DNA from: an uncultured Chthonomonas sp.
GTDB taxonomy: Bacteria > Armatimonadota > Chthonomonadetes > Chthonomonadales > Chthonomonadaceae
Direction: 5' to 3'
Length of the DNA: 64,000 nucleotides
Assembly (NCBI GenBank): GCA_903859705.1
Contig: CAIONQ010000122.1
Span: forward strand, 1-64,000
A program made the position numbers and the translations under genes. The notes under the pieces were generated by a model, which saw only the letters and a program-made list of their open reading frames with translations, made no database searches and was not told the origin of the DNA. This document shows, piece after piece, positions 52,910 to 62,713 of the stretch; the first letter of the stretch is position 1, and each line of letters starts with the position of its first letter.

Positions 52910-53788
52910 ATGGAAACATCCTGCATCTTTAGATACAACGATGGCAGTGGCGATGCGCCAAAGCTAAGATTACAGCATTCTCTCTGGAGCTTGCGCCGCC
53001 TGCCGATGAATGCACCGGTAGAGTGGACCCTGGATGAAAAGTTTTCCCGGGTTAAAGCTCACGGTTTTGAGGCAGTAGAGTGCTGGCTAACGGATGAGGA
53101 TGAAGCTGAGCATAAAGAGGCCCTGGATCGTGCTGGACTCAGGCTGGTGCTTGGTCACCGACCATTTACGCTGGATGATGTTCGGAAAACGGTTGAACGC
53201 GCTGTACGCTTGAAGGCAGACTATGTATTTGCCCAGCCCGCCGATGCCTTTACACCGCCAGAAACAGTTGCGGCCCTGGTACAGAGCGGCCGCAAACTCG
53301 CAAACGAAAACGGCATTCCGCTCTTTGTAGAGGTGCACAGGAATAACTTTACAGAGAACCTGCCGCAGATTAAGCAGCTTGTGGAACTGGATCCGGAGGT
53401 ACGGTTTACAGCAGATCTATCTCACCTGGTGGTATCCGGCGAGTTTTACGGCTGGCAGGATGAAAAGGCAGATGACCGCATGGCTGCCGTACTTACGCGC
53501 ACATCCCACATTCACGGCCGCATTTCCAATGGGGAGCAGGTTCAGGTAGATGTGGGAGATGGCAGCGGCGAAACTGCACAGTTTTTTGTGCGCTTGTGGG
53601 CGCGCGCAATGAAAGAGTGGCTGGCGGGTGCTGGCCCGGGGGATGTTCTACCGTTCGCCAGCGAACTCGGGCCGCCGAGATACGCAATTACACTTCCAGA
53701 CGGATCTGAATTTAGCGACAGGTGGGCTCAGAGCCTGGTTATGAAACAGCTGGCAGAGCAGGCCTGGCAATTGGCTACCACTAAATAG
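52910..53788 (+). CDS. Xylose isomerase-like TIM-barrel protein
   Basis: 292 aa; GAAGGAG precedes ATG 52910. Fold resembles sugar phosphate isomerase/epimerases, with FVEVHRN (Glu, His), TADLSH (Asp, His) and FASELGPP (Glu) as likely ligands. No signal peptide. It follows kdsD by 46 bp and precedes an MBL-fold gene by 13 bp. It is the third relative in the window and the most divergent. Substrate unknown. Confidence 0.88.
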   Translation: METSCIFRYNDGSGDAPKLRLQHSLWSLRRLPMNAPVEWTLDEKFSRVKAHGFEAVECWLTDEDEAEHKEALDRAGLRLVLGHRPFTLDDVRKTVERAVRLKADYVFAQPADAFTPPETVAALVQSGRKLANENGIPLFVEVHRNNFTENLPQIKQLVELDPEVRFTADLSHLVVSGEFYGWQDEKADDRMAAVLTRTSHIHGRISNGEQVQVDVGDGSGETAQFFVRLWARAMKEWLAGAGPGDVLPFASELGPPRYAITLPDGSEFSDRWAQSLVMKQLAEQAWQLATTK

Positions 53789-53801
53789 AAACAGCGAAAC
53801 G

Positions 53802-54428
53802 ATGTCGATAAAAACTTACAACCTTGGCCCAATGGATAACAACACCTACCTCATTGTAGATGAAACTACAGGCGAAGGTGCACTGGTAGACCCCTCCTTT
53901 GGCAGCGAAGAAATCCTTGGTGACGTGCTGTCTCGAGTCACATCACTGAAATATGTGCTGAACACCCACGCTCACTTTGATCATGTGATAGGCAATGCTT
54001 TTTACGTAGAGAAGACAAACGCTTTATTGGCACTTAACCGGGCCGATCTGCCGCTTCTTCACTTACTGACAGCTTCTGCAGACCGGTACGGTTTCCACGC
54101 AGATCCTTCTCCAGAACCGGCGATCTATCTGCAAGAAGGTCAGCCAATAATCCTTGGCAACACATCCATCGAGGTGTTTGAAACGCCGGGCCACGCACCG
54201 GGCCACGTGGTGTTTTTGATCGGAGATGATCTGGTTGCAGGCGATTGCCTTTTTAAGGGTAGTATTGGCCGAACCGACCTCCCAGGCGGATCGATGCAAA
54301 CGCTGCTGCACTCTATAAAAACCAGAATTCTATGCCTCCCAGATGTGGTGCGGGTTTTGCCAGGGCATGGCGAGGCCACCACAGTAGGGCGGGAGCGCCT
54401 GAAAAACGAGTTTTTGATAGGCCTGTAG
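53802..54428 (+). CDS. Metallo-beta-lactamase-fold hydrolase (glyoxalase II-like)
   Basis: 208 aa from ATG 53802. THAHFDH is the metal motif HxHxDH; further ligands lie in TPGHAPGH, VAGDCLF (Asp) and VLPGHGE. The length and GRTDLPGGS segment match the GloB/YcbL subgroup, which hydrolyses thioesters such as acyl-glutathione. Without glutathione genes in view the substrate is open. Likely co-transcribed with the previous gene. Confidence 0.9.
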   Translation: MSIKTYNLGPMDNNTYLIVDETTGEGALVDPSFGSEEILGDVLSRVTSLKYVLNTHAHFDHVIGNAFYVEKTNALLALNRADLPLLHLLTASADRYGFHADPSPEPAIYLQEGQPIILGNTSIEVFETPGHAPGHVVFLIGDDLVAGDCLFKGSIGRTDLPGGSMQTLLHSIKTRILCLPDVVRVLPGHGEATTVGRERLKNEFLIGL

Positions 54429-54463
54429 TCCATGGGGCTGAAGTCCCTGTTCGGAGATTAATC

Positions 54464-55045
54464 GTGACTATTGAGTTGGGTTGTAACCGTGCATTCAAAG
54501 AGTGGGATTTGGCATGTAATGCCCTCCGCAATGGAGATCAGATCCTGCTGATTCGCAAAGGCGGTATTAAAGAAGAGGGCGGCGTATTTACGGTGGACGA
54601 CCGGGAGTTTGTGCTTATGCCAACTTTCGATCACCAGAATGCCGGGATGTTGCGAGAGGGGCTTCAGCCTGATCTCACAGCCAGCCGAGAAGCTATGCCT
54701 TCTGCGGGTACTATTCGTATTGATACGTTCGCCACGGTAGACAGCATCTTTAGTGCCGAAAATGAACAGCAAGTTAGCGCACTTTTGTATGAAACTATAT
54801 GGAATGATAGCTATGTGAAACTAAGGTTCGATTACAGTCCGTATGATCCTCTATATCTAATTCTACTTCGCGCCTATAGATTGCCCGAAGCGGTGACAAT
54901 TCCCCATGTTACGGCCTACGGTGGTTGCAAATCGTGGGTAACACTGGAACAGCCTATTTCGATAGCGAACCCAGTGCCCGCATTAACCGACGAACAGTTT
55001 GAATATAGAAAAAACAGGCTGCTTGCTGCACTTAAATGCAGCTGA
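54464..55045 (+). CDS. DUF1802 family protein
   Basis: 193 aa from GTG 54464, chosen because CGGAGA lies 7 nt upstream and family homology starts here; an upstream open frame to 54332 overlaps the hydrolase gene. Signature RAFKEWDLACNALRNGDQIL, LIRKGGIKEEGG and VLMPTFDHQ. DUF1802 is found in cyanobacteria and other bacteria without known function; it may be a nucleic-acid-modification-related fold. Nothing in the context explains it. Confidence 0.82.
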   Translation: MTIELGCNRAFKEWDLACNALRNGDQILLIRKGGIKEEGGVFTVDDREFVLMPTFDHQNAGMLREGLQPDLTASREAMPSAGTIRIDTFATVDSIFSAENEQQVSALLYETIWNDSYVKLRFDYSPYDPLYLILLRAYRLPEAVTIPHVTAYGGCKSWVTLEQPISIANPVPALTDEQFEYRKNRLLAALKCS

Positions 55046-55268
55046 TGATGCCCCATTCCGGCTCCTCCCAAATTCCGGCCCAAGCAGCGGCCAAAACGGC
55101 TGTTATTTAAACCACTTAGCAATTTCGGAGTGGTTATGAAAGGACAGCTATCTGCTACAATGCGCAATCGGCGCAGGGCTCGGTTGCATGTGGTGGGTAT
55201 CTGAACGATTAATCGGCAATCCTTTTCCGTTTCCGATACAGTGTGCTCGTGAAAGGATGGATGGACAT

Positions 55269-58200
55269 ATGAGGCAGAACGCGTTTACCGCGATTCTGGT
55301 TGGCGCTCTCGCAGTCGGCTCCATGGCGTGCTTTGCCCAGGATAAGGTTGTATTAACCTACAAGGCAAAGAAGGGCCAGGTTATTCGTTACAAAAACGAA
55401 GGCAGCCTTACCATGGAGGTCGGTGGTCAGAAACTCACTCTGGATCTGAAACAGGTTGAGAAACAAACCATCATCGACGTAACTGCCGCTGGCGATATAG
55501 CCACAGAGTCTGTAACAGAACTGGACGAGATGTCTGTGAATGGCGAGAAGCAGCCATCACAGGAAGATAAGTCTGTTACAAGTGTTTTAACGCACCCGGA
55601 TGGCTCTCTTGGTAGCTACAAGTCTAGTTCTGGGGATGCAGAAAACACGAAGTCTTCGGTGCGCATCCGAACCTCCATGTCACCTATCTTCACCAACAAG
55701 CCCGTTGGCCCTGGTGATAAGTGGGTAATAGATATCAAGGCGAATGCGGACCTCGGGCTGGAAGACTCCCATTCCGATTATGAAGTGCTGGGCGTTGAAA
55801 AACTAAATGGCGTGGATTGCATCAAGATTAAGATGACCTACCACGAGAATAACACCAAGAATCCGATACGTGCTACATCTATTATCTGGGTAGAGAAGTC
55901 TTCTGGAGATAGCTTTGTAGAAGATAGCACCATCGAGAACCTGCAGTTTGGCGGCAAAACAGGGCCACTTGCGGGCGGCAAGCTGCATGCAACCCGCACC
56001 GAGGGCAGCCCACTTGGCGATGTAAAACCAGGCACAGCCGCGCCAGAGACAAAGCCGGAACCTAAAAAAGAGAAAACCATCGATGAGGTGGTGAAGGATT
56101 ATGAGAAGCTGCCGGGCCTGTTTACCATCTACCGTAAGAAGGAAAACGGCCGCGAAACCATTTACCTCGAAATCAAAGAGGCGCAGCTTGGCCAGGTGCT
56201 CCTTATTCAGGCAACTGCGGCAACAGGCAATGGTAAAACTGTTAGCGCTGGCGATCCACTGGTAGATATCCCAGTACGCTTCCAGAAAATGCCAGATGAT
56301 AAGCTGTATATGGTTACACCAAACACGGATTTCCGTGCTGATGAAAACACACCTATCGGCCGATCTATCAAACGCGCCTTCCCAGATGGGTACATCGACA
56401 CTTACCGAATAGAGGCAAAGCAGGAAGATCGCAAGAGCCTTCTTATCAACATCAGCGAAGTGTTTCGTGGCGACCTGTTCATGATCAGCCAGGCCATATC
56501 ATCAGGCACATCACCGGGTGGCGGCGCTATGATGTTTGGCATGGATCGCGAGAAAACCTATATCGGTGCCCTAAAGAACTTCCCTGAAAACCTGGTTGTT
56601 GAAACCAACTACCACTTTATGGGAAGCCCACGTGGTGGCCTGGAAACACTGGCCGATCCTCGCAGTATGCCGCTTAAGGTAGTTTACAATGTGATGATGC
56701 TGCCCACCACGGATTACAAGCCGCGGCCAGCCGATCCTCGCATTGGGTACTTCCTAACCGAGTATCAGAGCTTCGACTCGGATAAGGTTCGGGACTCCAA
56801 AATCCACTACATCAATCGCTGGAACCTGCGAAAGGCAGATCCGAAGCTGGCGATGTCGCCACCTAACAAGCAGATTGTTTTTTGGCTGGATAATGCCATT
56901 CCGCTGGCATATAGAGATGCAGTGCGCGATGGCATCCTGATGTGGAACAAGGCATTTGAACGGGTTGGCATTAAGGAAGCGATTGCGGTAAAGCAGATTC
57001 CGGATAAGCCCGATTTTGACCCCGCCGACCTCCGCTATAACGTAGTTCACTGGGTCTCTTCTCCCAGCTCTGCATATGCGGTTGCGCACTTCCGCGTTAA
57101 CCCTATAAATGGCGAGATTGTAAATGCCGGCATCAATGTGGATGGTAACTTTACGCGTGAAATGCGCCTGGAACGATCCGACTTGATTGATCCTGTAGCG
57201 GTGTGGGCAGATCCTACGCAGGGGCTGCGTACCGCTATAGATCCTCGCCGCTGCGAATATGGCCAGGGCATGAAAGAGCAGGCCTGGTTCGGTAAAATGG
57301 CACTCGATATGTTTGGTGGGGCCGGCCTTGGTATGGATGACCGTACCTACATGAATAGCTATCTTAGCATGGTAGTTGCCCATGAAATGGGACATATACT
57401 TGGCCTTCGCCATAACTTCATCGCCAGCACGTTTCACTCAGATACCGAACTGCAGAACGGTAAGCTCTTGAAGGAGACCGGTGTTACCGCCTCCCTCATG
57501 GATTACGTGCCGTTCAATATCTTCGCTCTGAGGCATCCTGGCACCGACCTGTTTAACAGCACCGTTGGACCCTATGATAAGTGGGCAATCGAGTATGGCT
57601 ACTGCGATACAGCAAGCCTGAATGCCACAGCAGAAAAGCGCAAGTTGGAGGCTATTGCTTCCGATTGTAACGCTCCGGGCCATGCATTTGAAACCGATGA
57701 ACTGGCTGATTCCTGGGATCCGGCGGTTGTGCGGTTCGATTTGGCAAAAGATCCGCTAACATACTGGTCGAAAAGACTGGATGTCAGCCGATACATGATG
57801 CTGCACCTTTCTGAGCGCCTGCCGAAGAAGGGCGAGAGCTACCACGAATTCACACGTGGCTATCTCGAGATGCTGGGTACGTACTCCAGTTCTGCTGCCT
57901 ATGCAAGCCGCTACATCGGCGGACTTTATGTCAACCGCAACCACAAAGGCGACGCGGGCCTGAAGCCTGCCCTTGCTGCTGTGGAAGGTGTTGATCAGAA
58001 GCGTGCCCTTAATCTAATCAATACGTACATCTTCGATGCGAGCGCTTTTGATATACCCAAGAGCTACTTCAGCATGATGGCGGATGATCCGTATGCTCCA
58101 ATGACCATCCAGACATTTCTTGCTGGCCGCTCCACTTACCCGGTGCTGGATCAGTTATCGGGAATTCAGAAGGCAGCTCTCACCCGTATATTCAGCTCTG

Positions 58201-58631
58201 CTGTGCTGGCCCGTGTTGCAAACAACGAGTTCAAAGCCGGTGCAAATGCCAACCCGCTTACATTGGATACACTGTTCCACAGTACCAGTGCAGCAATCTG
58301 GTCGGAACTGGATACACATAAAAAGATAGGCACCCTGCATCGTCAACTGCAGCGCGCTCATCTTGAGACCCTACTGGGCATGTACCTTACGCCGGCAGCC
58401 ACCCTGCCAGATGATGCGAAACTGTTAGCCTGGGAGCAGATCAAGACTATTCAGTCCAAGATCAAAACAACCAGCAAAGCAAATCTGGATACCTATAGCC
58501 GGCTTCATCTGGAGCAGGCCAGCCAGATGATTACCCGAGCGCTGGAAGCAAAGCAGACGGTATCGGCGGGTGGTGCCAGCCGCTCATCCAGCCTGTTGGA
58601 TATGCTGGGCGGGGAACCTGCTTCGCATTAG
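55269..58631 (+). CDS. Secreted zinc metalloprotease (DUF5117/DUF4953) with N-terminal beta domain
   Basis: 1120 aa from ATG 55269; ATG 55257 adds four residues but sits on its own AAAGG. Signal peptide 1-25 (ending CFAQ). Residues 26 to about 255 form a beta-rich domain (VVLTYKAKKGQVIRYKNEGS), similar to DUF6263-type modules, followed by a charged PEPKKEK linker. Then DUF5117 (about 340-520) and the DUF4953 protease domain, with HEMGHILGLRH at 705-715 (H705, E706, H709, H715) as the zinc site. The fusion of the beta domain is less usual. Ends with a strong terminator. Role: probably envelope or extracellular protein turnover. Confidence 0.92.
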   Translation: MRQNAFTAILVGALAVGSMACFAQDKVVLTYKAKKGQVIRYKNEGSLTMEVGGQKLTLDLKQVEKQTIIDVTAAGDIATESVTELDEMSVNGEKQPSQEDKSVTSVLTHPDGSLGSYKSSSGDAENTKSSVRIRTSMSPIFTNKPVGPGDKWVIDIKANADLGLEDSHSDYEVLGVEKLNGVDCIKIKMTYHENNTKNPIRATSIIWVEKSSGDSFVEDSTIENLQFGGKTGPLAGGKLHATRTEGSPLGDVKPGTAAPETKPEPKKEKTIDEVVKDYEKLPGLFTIYRKKENGRETIYLEIKEAQLGQVLLIQATAATGNGKTVSAGDPLVDIPVRFQKMPDDKLYMVTPNTDFRADENTPIGRSIKRAFPDGYIDTYRIEAKQEDRKSLLINISEVFRGDLFMISQAISSGTSPGGGAMMFGMDREKTYIGALKNFPENLVVETNYHFMGSPRGGLETLADPRSMPLKVVYNVMMLPTTDYKPRPADPRIGYFLTEYQSFDSDKVRDSKIHYINRWNLRKADPKLAMSPPNKQIVFWLDNAIPLAYRDAVRDGILMWNKAFERVGIKEAIAVKQIPDKPDFDPADLRYNVVHWVSSPSSAYAVAHFRVNPINGEIVNAGINVDGNFTREMRLERSDLIDPVAVWADPTQGLRTAIDPRRCEYGQGMKEQAWFGKMALDMFGGAGLGMDDRTYMNSYLSMVVAHEMGHILGLRHNFIASTFHSDTELQNGKLLKETGVTASLMDYVPFNIFALRHPGTDLFNSTVGPYDKWAIEYGYCDTASLNATAEKRKLEAIASDCNAPGHAFETDELADSWDPAVVRFDLAKDPLTYWSKRLDVSRYMMLHLSERLPKKGESYHEFTRGYLEMLGTYSSSAAYASRYIGGLYVNRNHKGDAGLKPALAAVEGVDQKRALNLINTYIFDASAFDIPKSYFSMMADDPYAPMTIQTFLAGRSTYPVLDQLSGIQKAALTRIFSSAVLARVANNEFKAGANANPLTLDTLFHSTSAAIWSELDTHKKIGTLHRQLQRAHLETLLGMYLTPAATLPDDAKLLAWEQIKTIQSKIKTTSKANLDTYSRLHLEQASQMITRALEAKQTVSAGGASRSSSLLDMLGGEPASH

Positions 58632-58656
58632 TCGGTAAGTGGTAAGAAGTCAACAC

Positions 58657-58693
58657 AAAATATGCCGGGCATTATAGCCCGGCATATTTTTTT
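58657..58693 (+). terminator. Strong terminator after the metalloprotease
   Basis: ATATGCCGGGC (58660-58670) pairs with GCCCGGCATAT (58677-58687) around ATTATA; flanking A and T tracts extend the stem and give a run of seven T. Confidence 0.95.
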
Positions 58694-58827
58694 GTGCTTT
58701 TGGTATATAACTGTTATCAAGATATATTTATCGAAGTAGGCATCCGGCTCGTATTGCGCCATTTGGTGCGTTAAACGCGCCGGTGCAAATTTGCAGCAAA
58801 GAGATTACATAAATTTTTTACACAGTC

Positions 58828-58855
58828 TGTCGAATTTGGCCATGACATTTCGACA
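58828..58855 (+). promoter_or_regulatory. Candidate ECF42-type promoter of the DGPF gene
   Basis: TGTCGA (58828-58833), 17-bp spacer, CGAC (58851-58854); spacing suits an ECF sigma factor. The same bases form an inverted repeat TGTCGAA-N14-TTCGACA, so an operator is the alternative reading. It lies 55 bp before the DGPF start; a sigma-70-like TACAAT (58871-58876) is also nearby. Confidence 0.5.
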
Positions 58856-58909
58856 AGTTAGTGAAGGCAGTACAATCTGCCGGGGCAATTACGTTCAGAG
58901 GAGATCCAA

Positions 58910-59248
58910 ATGAAATTTCTGGTAGCTATACACCATGCCGATGACTATGACGCGATGCTGGTAGAAGACGCAGAGATGCATAAAGTCATTGACGACCTTA
59001 ACGATGAGATGGTGGCTGCTGGTATCCGGCTATTCGTTGGTGGCCTGCACCATGTGCGTGGTGCAAAATCGATCCGAACAGAGACTGGGGAAAAAACGAT
59101 CGTTACCGACGGGCCGTACCTCGATACCCGGGAACACGTAGGTGGATTCTGGGTGCTCGAAGCTGCCGACCTGGACGAGGCAGTTGAGTGGGGGCGCAAG
59201 GCTGCCATTGCGTGCAAGGCGCCCGTAGAGGTGCGAGCCTTCCATTAA
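58910..59248 (+). CDS. YCII-related DGPF domain protein
   Basis: 112 aa; AGAGGAG precedes ATG 58910. MKFLVAIHHADDYDAM opens the fold and VTDGPYLDTREHVGGFWVLEA is the DGPF motif region. YCII-like ferredoxin folds are small enzymes of uncertain activity. DGPF genes are the standard neighbours and targets of ECF42 sigma factors; one is encoded next. Single copy here, while many genomes have several. Confidence 0.93.
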   Translation: MKFLVAIHHADDYDAMLVEDAEMHKVIDDLNDEMVAAGIRLFVGGLHHVRGAKSIRTETGEKTIVTDGPYLDTREHVGGFWVLEAADLDEAVEWGRKAAIACKAPVEVRAFH

Positions 59249-59329
59249 GCCAGCTATTGAGGTATGCAGTGTCCTGGCAACAATTGGGACACCGCCTCCA
59301 ATAACAGGAGATTTGGAGCGGAGCTGCCG

Positions 59330-60598
59330 TTGACGCAGAGTATTCAAGATGTATTGGATGGTGTATTTCGAAACGACCGCGCCAGAATTCTTGCAACCTT
59401 GATACGGCTGCTCGGGGATTTCGATATCGCCGAGGATGCCATGCATGCTGCCTTTACCGTTGCTCTGGAGCAATGGCCTGTAAGCGGTGTGCCCGCCAAT
59501 CCCCGATCCTGGCTCATCTCCACTGGAAGGTTCCGGGCTATCGATAGTATCCGCAAAGATGCCCGCAGGAATGAAGTCGTTAACGAAATCGCAAGAACTG
59601 CCAACGAACTCCAAGAAGTATGGCCGGCGATTGACGACAGTGATATTGAAGATGACCGGTTGCGCCTTATCTTTACTTGCTGCCACCCTTTGCTATCACC
59701 AGAGGGGCAGATTGCGCTCATCTTGCGGGAAGTTTGTGGCTTATCGACAGAGGATATAGCCAGTGCATTCCTCACATCCAGGGCAACCATTGCACAACGT
59801 ATCGTACGGGCCAAGTCTAAAATTCGCGAAGCACGCATTGGCTACGAAGTGCCGCCAATGCTGGAAATGCCGGGGCGTTTGCACAGAGTACTGCACGTTG
59901 TATACTTGCTGTTTAATGAAGGCTACTATTCAAATTCCGGCGAGAACCTCTTAAAACACGCGCTGACCGATGAGGCGATAAGGCTTGGGCGTCTGCTTGT
60001 TGCGCTCACTCCAGATCCTGAAGTAGATGGATTGCTCGGAATGATGCTGTTAAATGATGCCCGCCGAGAGTCTCGTGTTACAGATACCGGCGATGTTGTT
60101 TTGCTGGCCGATCAGGACAGATCTCTGTGGAACATGGATCAGATCACCGAAGGCGTGGCGCTTGTCAATCAGGCTTTGGCCAAAGAGCAGTGTGGCCCAC
60201 TGGCGCTCCAGGCGGGCATTACGGCGCTGCACGTTACGGGTGCTCTTCAGGGCAAAACAGATTGGAATCGGATAATCGATCTGTACGATGTACTGCTGGA
60301 ACGAGATGCCTCGCCAGTAGTAGAGCTCAATCGGGCAGCCGCAGTCTCAATGGCGGAAGGGCCACTCGCAGGACTTAAGCTGGTGGAAGAGTTGATTGCT
60401 GGTGAAAAGTTAAATGGATATGGGCTTGCATACTCTACCCAGGCGGATTGTTATCGGCGTCTGGGCAGGTATGGGGAAGCCTGGCAAGCCTATGCGCACG
60501 CGTTAAGCTGTACTCAGCAGGCTGCGGAAATTCGCTTTTATGAACGGCGAATGCGTGAAGTTGCGCTGGCCCTTAAGGGCCTAAATCAGCGCAGCTAG
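59330..60598 (+). CDS. ECF42-type sigma factor with C-terminal TPR-like extension
   Basis: 422 aa from TTG 59330, chosen for GGAGCGGAG upstream; ATG 59264 (+22 aa) has GAGG too close. Region 2 about 10-75 ([24 protein letters not shown]), region 4 about 125-175 ([22 protein letters not shown]). Beyond 180 a DUF6596/TPR-like extension replaces the anti-sigma factor: [32 protein letters not shown]. Established for ECF42: the extension is needed for activity and the targets are DGPF genes. The last 18 bp overlap the convergent DUF255 gene. Confidence 0.92.
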   Translation: MTQSIQDVLDGVFRNDRARILATLIRLLGDFDIAEDAMHAAFTVALEQWPVSGVPANPRSWLISTGRFRAIDSIRKDARRNEVVNEIARTANELQEVWPAIDDSDIEDDRLRLIFTCCHPLLSPEGQIALILREVCGLSTEDIASAFLTSRATIAQRIVRAKSKIREARIGYEVPPMLEMPGRLHRVLHVVYLLFNEGYYSNSGENLLKHALTDEAIRLGRLLVALTPDPEVDGLLGMMLLNDARRESRVTDTGDVVLLADQDRSLWNMDQITEGVALVNQALAKEQCGPLALQAGITALHVTGALQGKTDWNRIIDLYDVLLERDASPVVELNRAAAVSMAEGPLAGLKLVEELIAGEKLNGYGLAYSTQADCYRRLGRYGEAWQAYAHALSCTQQAAEIRFYERRMREVALALKGLNQRS

Positions 60599-62665
60599 CT
60601 CTGCAGCGGTTGTTACTGGCAGTGAACATGTGTTGTTGCGACATACGCACACGGACGCTGAAGTAACTCCAGATGGCAGATGCCTTAAGAGATCAATGTC
60701 GGGGCCAGATCCATCATCAATTCGTGCTGCTGACACCCTGTTTGGAAGGTAGCGGCCGGTTACGGTGTTTAGAAGCTCTTTGAGTTGAGCATCTTCAAGG
60801 GTGGGAGCGGTAAACACAACCTCCGTGCTACCTGCAAGGTACCAATCCAGCACTCCCAGCAATCTGGCAAAGCTATAGGCATGCTTAGTCATTAGCATTA
60901 CTGCCCGGCGTAACACGGTACCAACCTGGCGATTCATTCCGGGATCACCGGTTAATGCAGACAACCGGAGCATAACTTCGAGCGCCACGGTGTTGCCAGA
61001 TGGCATCGCATTGTCATCGCTATCTTTCATGCGCATTACCAGCTTTTCATGATCGTTACTCGTGGAGAAGAAGCTGTAATCATCTGGATCCTGGAACCTG
61101 TCAAAGAGCGTCTCAGAAATCTCCTGTGCGGCAATAACCCACTTAGCATCCAGAGTGCAGTCGTACAGGCGCAACAGCGCCTCTGCGGTAAATGCATAGT
61201 CTTCCAGATAGCCGTTCAAGCGTGCTTCGCCGTGCCTGCACGTGCGGAACAGGCGTCGCTCACCATTCACGATTCGAGACATGTGCCCGATAAGGAACTC
61301 CGCACCTTTTATTGATGCCTGCAAGAAGTCCTCGCGCTGGAACGCAGCCCCGCATTCCGCCATGGCAGCAACCATCAATGCGTTCCAGGAGGTGAGGCAT
61401 TTATCGTCCAGCCCGGGCTTAACGCGGTTATTACGGTAAGCAAGCATTTTGGGGCGGGCGGCGTCGATGATTGCAGCCGCAGTTTGAACGTCCACGCCCT
61501 GTTCGCGCGCAACTTCCCGCACATCCTTCACCACGCGCAGAATGTTCTTGCCTTCCCAGTTGCCGGCGGCCGTTACATCATAAAACGAGGCCACCAGGGC
61601 AGCTGGCCCTTCGCCCAGCAGAGTGATTAGCTCGTCCAGGCTCCACACGAAAAATCGACCCTCTTCTCCCTCGCTATCGGCATCTTGCGCGGTGTAAAAG
61701 GCCCCTGTTACGGGATCTGTCATTTCGCGCAGCACATACTCAAGCGTCTCTTCAGCAATGTCACGATAAAACTGTTTGCCAGTTATCTGGTAGGCCCGGC
61801 AGTAGGTTTGTGCAAGCTGGGCGTTGTCGTACAGCATTTTTTCAAAGTGCGGTGCCAGCCAAACGGCATCGGTGCTGTAACGATGAAAGCCACCTCCAAG
61901 TTGATCGTAGAGGCCCCCAAGCGCCATCTGCTGCAGGGTGAGTTCCGCCATCTCAAGTGGCTTTTCGCGCTTCGTTCTCACGTGCATGCGGAGCAGAAAA
62001 TCTAGCACAGCCGGCTGTGGAAACTTGGGTGCAGCCCCAAACCCACCGTATCGGCTGTCGAACATCTCGGTGAGAGAATTAAAAGCGGTCTCCAACTCCG
62101 TGGTGGTAAGCAATGATTGTGGGCTCAATGAAGTCACTGCATCAATGCCGGCATTGAGGGTGGTTATCAGCTGGGCACCCTGCGCCTGAACCTCCAGCCT
62201 TTGATCTCTCCAGGCGTCTGCAACGGCTTCCAGAATGCGGGGAAAGCCGGGCCTGCCGTACATATCTTCTGGCGGAAAGTAGGTGCCGCCATAGAATGGG
62301 CTACCGTCCGATGTGAGGAACGCCGTCAGGGGCCAGCCGCCCTGGCCGGTCATCACTTGCACAGCGTTCATGTAGATCTCATCGATATCCGGGCGCTCCT
62401 CACGATCCACTTTTATACATACAAAGTGCCGGTTCATCAGGGCCGCAATCGCTTCGTTTTCAAAGCACTCACGCTCCATAACATGGCACCAGTGGCATGC
62501 AGAGTAGCCAACGGAAAGCAGTATGGGCTTTGCTTCGAGCTTTGCTTTCTCGAGCGCCTCTGCGCCCCATGGAAACCAATCTACGGGGTTGTGAGCGTGC
62601 TGAAGCAGGTATGGGCTGGTTTCGGATGCCAGCCGATTGGCTGGCCTCTCACCATGATTGTGCAT
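60581..62665 (-). CDS. DUF255 thioredoxin-fold protein (YyaL/SPATA20-like)
   Basis: 694 aa from ATG 62665. N-terminal thioredoxin-like domain with SACHWCHVM (C57, C60), then an (alpha/alpha)6-type barrel as in N-acylglucosamine 2-epimerases ([31 protein letters not shown]). Full-length for the family. Cytoplasmic; biochemical role unknown. Divergent from nothing nearby; the hydrolase gene upstream on the same strand lies 48 bp away, so co-transcription is likely. Confidence 0.93.
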   Translation of the reverse strand: MHNHGERPANRLASETSPYLLQHAHNPVDWFPWGAEALEKAKLEAKPILLSVGYSACHWCHVMERECFENEAIAALMNRHFVCIKVDREERPDIDEIYMNAVQVMTGQGGWPLTAFLTSDGSPFYGGTYFPPEDMYGRPGFPRILEAVADAWRDQRLEVQAQGAQLITTLNAGIDAVTSLSPQSLLTTTELETAFNSLTEMFDSRYGGFGAAPKFPQPAVLDFLLRMHVRTKREKPLEMAELTLQQMALGGLYDQLGGGFHRYSTDAVWLAPHFEKMLYDNAQLAQTYCRAYQITGKQFYRDIAEETLEYVLREMTDPVTGAFYTAQDADSEGEEGRFFVWSLDELITLLGEGPAALVASFYDVTAAGNWEGKNILRVVKDVREVAREQGVDVQTAAAIIDAARPKMLAYRNNRVKPGLDDKCLTSWNALMVAAMAECGAAFQREDFLQASIKGAEFLIGHMSRIVNGERRLFRTCRHGEARLNGYLEDYAFTAEALLRLYDCTLDAKWVIAAQEISETLFDRFQDPDDYSFFSTSNDHEKLVMRMKDSDDNAMPSGNTVALEVMLRLSALTGDPGMNRQVGTVLRRAVMLMTKHAYSFARLLGVLDWYLAGSTEVVFTAPTLEDAQLKELLNTVTGRYLPNRVSAARIDDGSGPDIDLLRHLPSGVTSASVCVCRNNTCSLPVTTAAELAALI

Positions 62666-62713
62666 ATAAGGGGAACCGGCTTTCTTATAGTTTACCCAGC
62701 GTATGGGTTGCGT

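Noticed and set aside
54332-54463. N-terminal extension of the DUF1802 gene
   Set aside because: It overlaps the MBL hydrolase in another frame; GTG 54464 has a good ribosome site and matches the family start.
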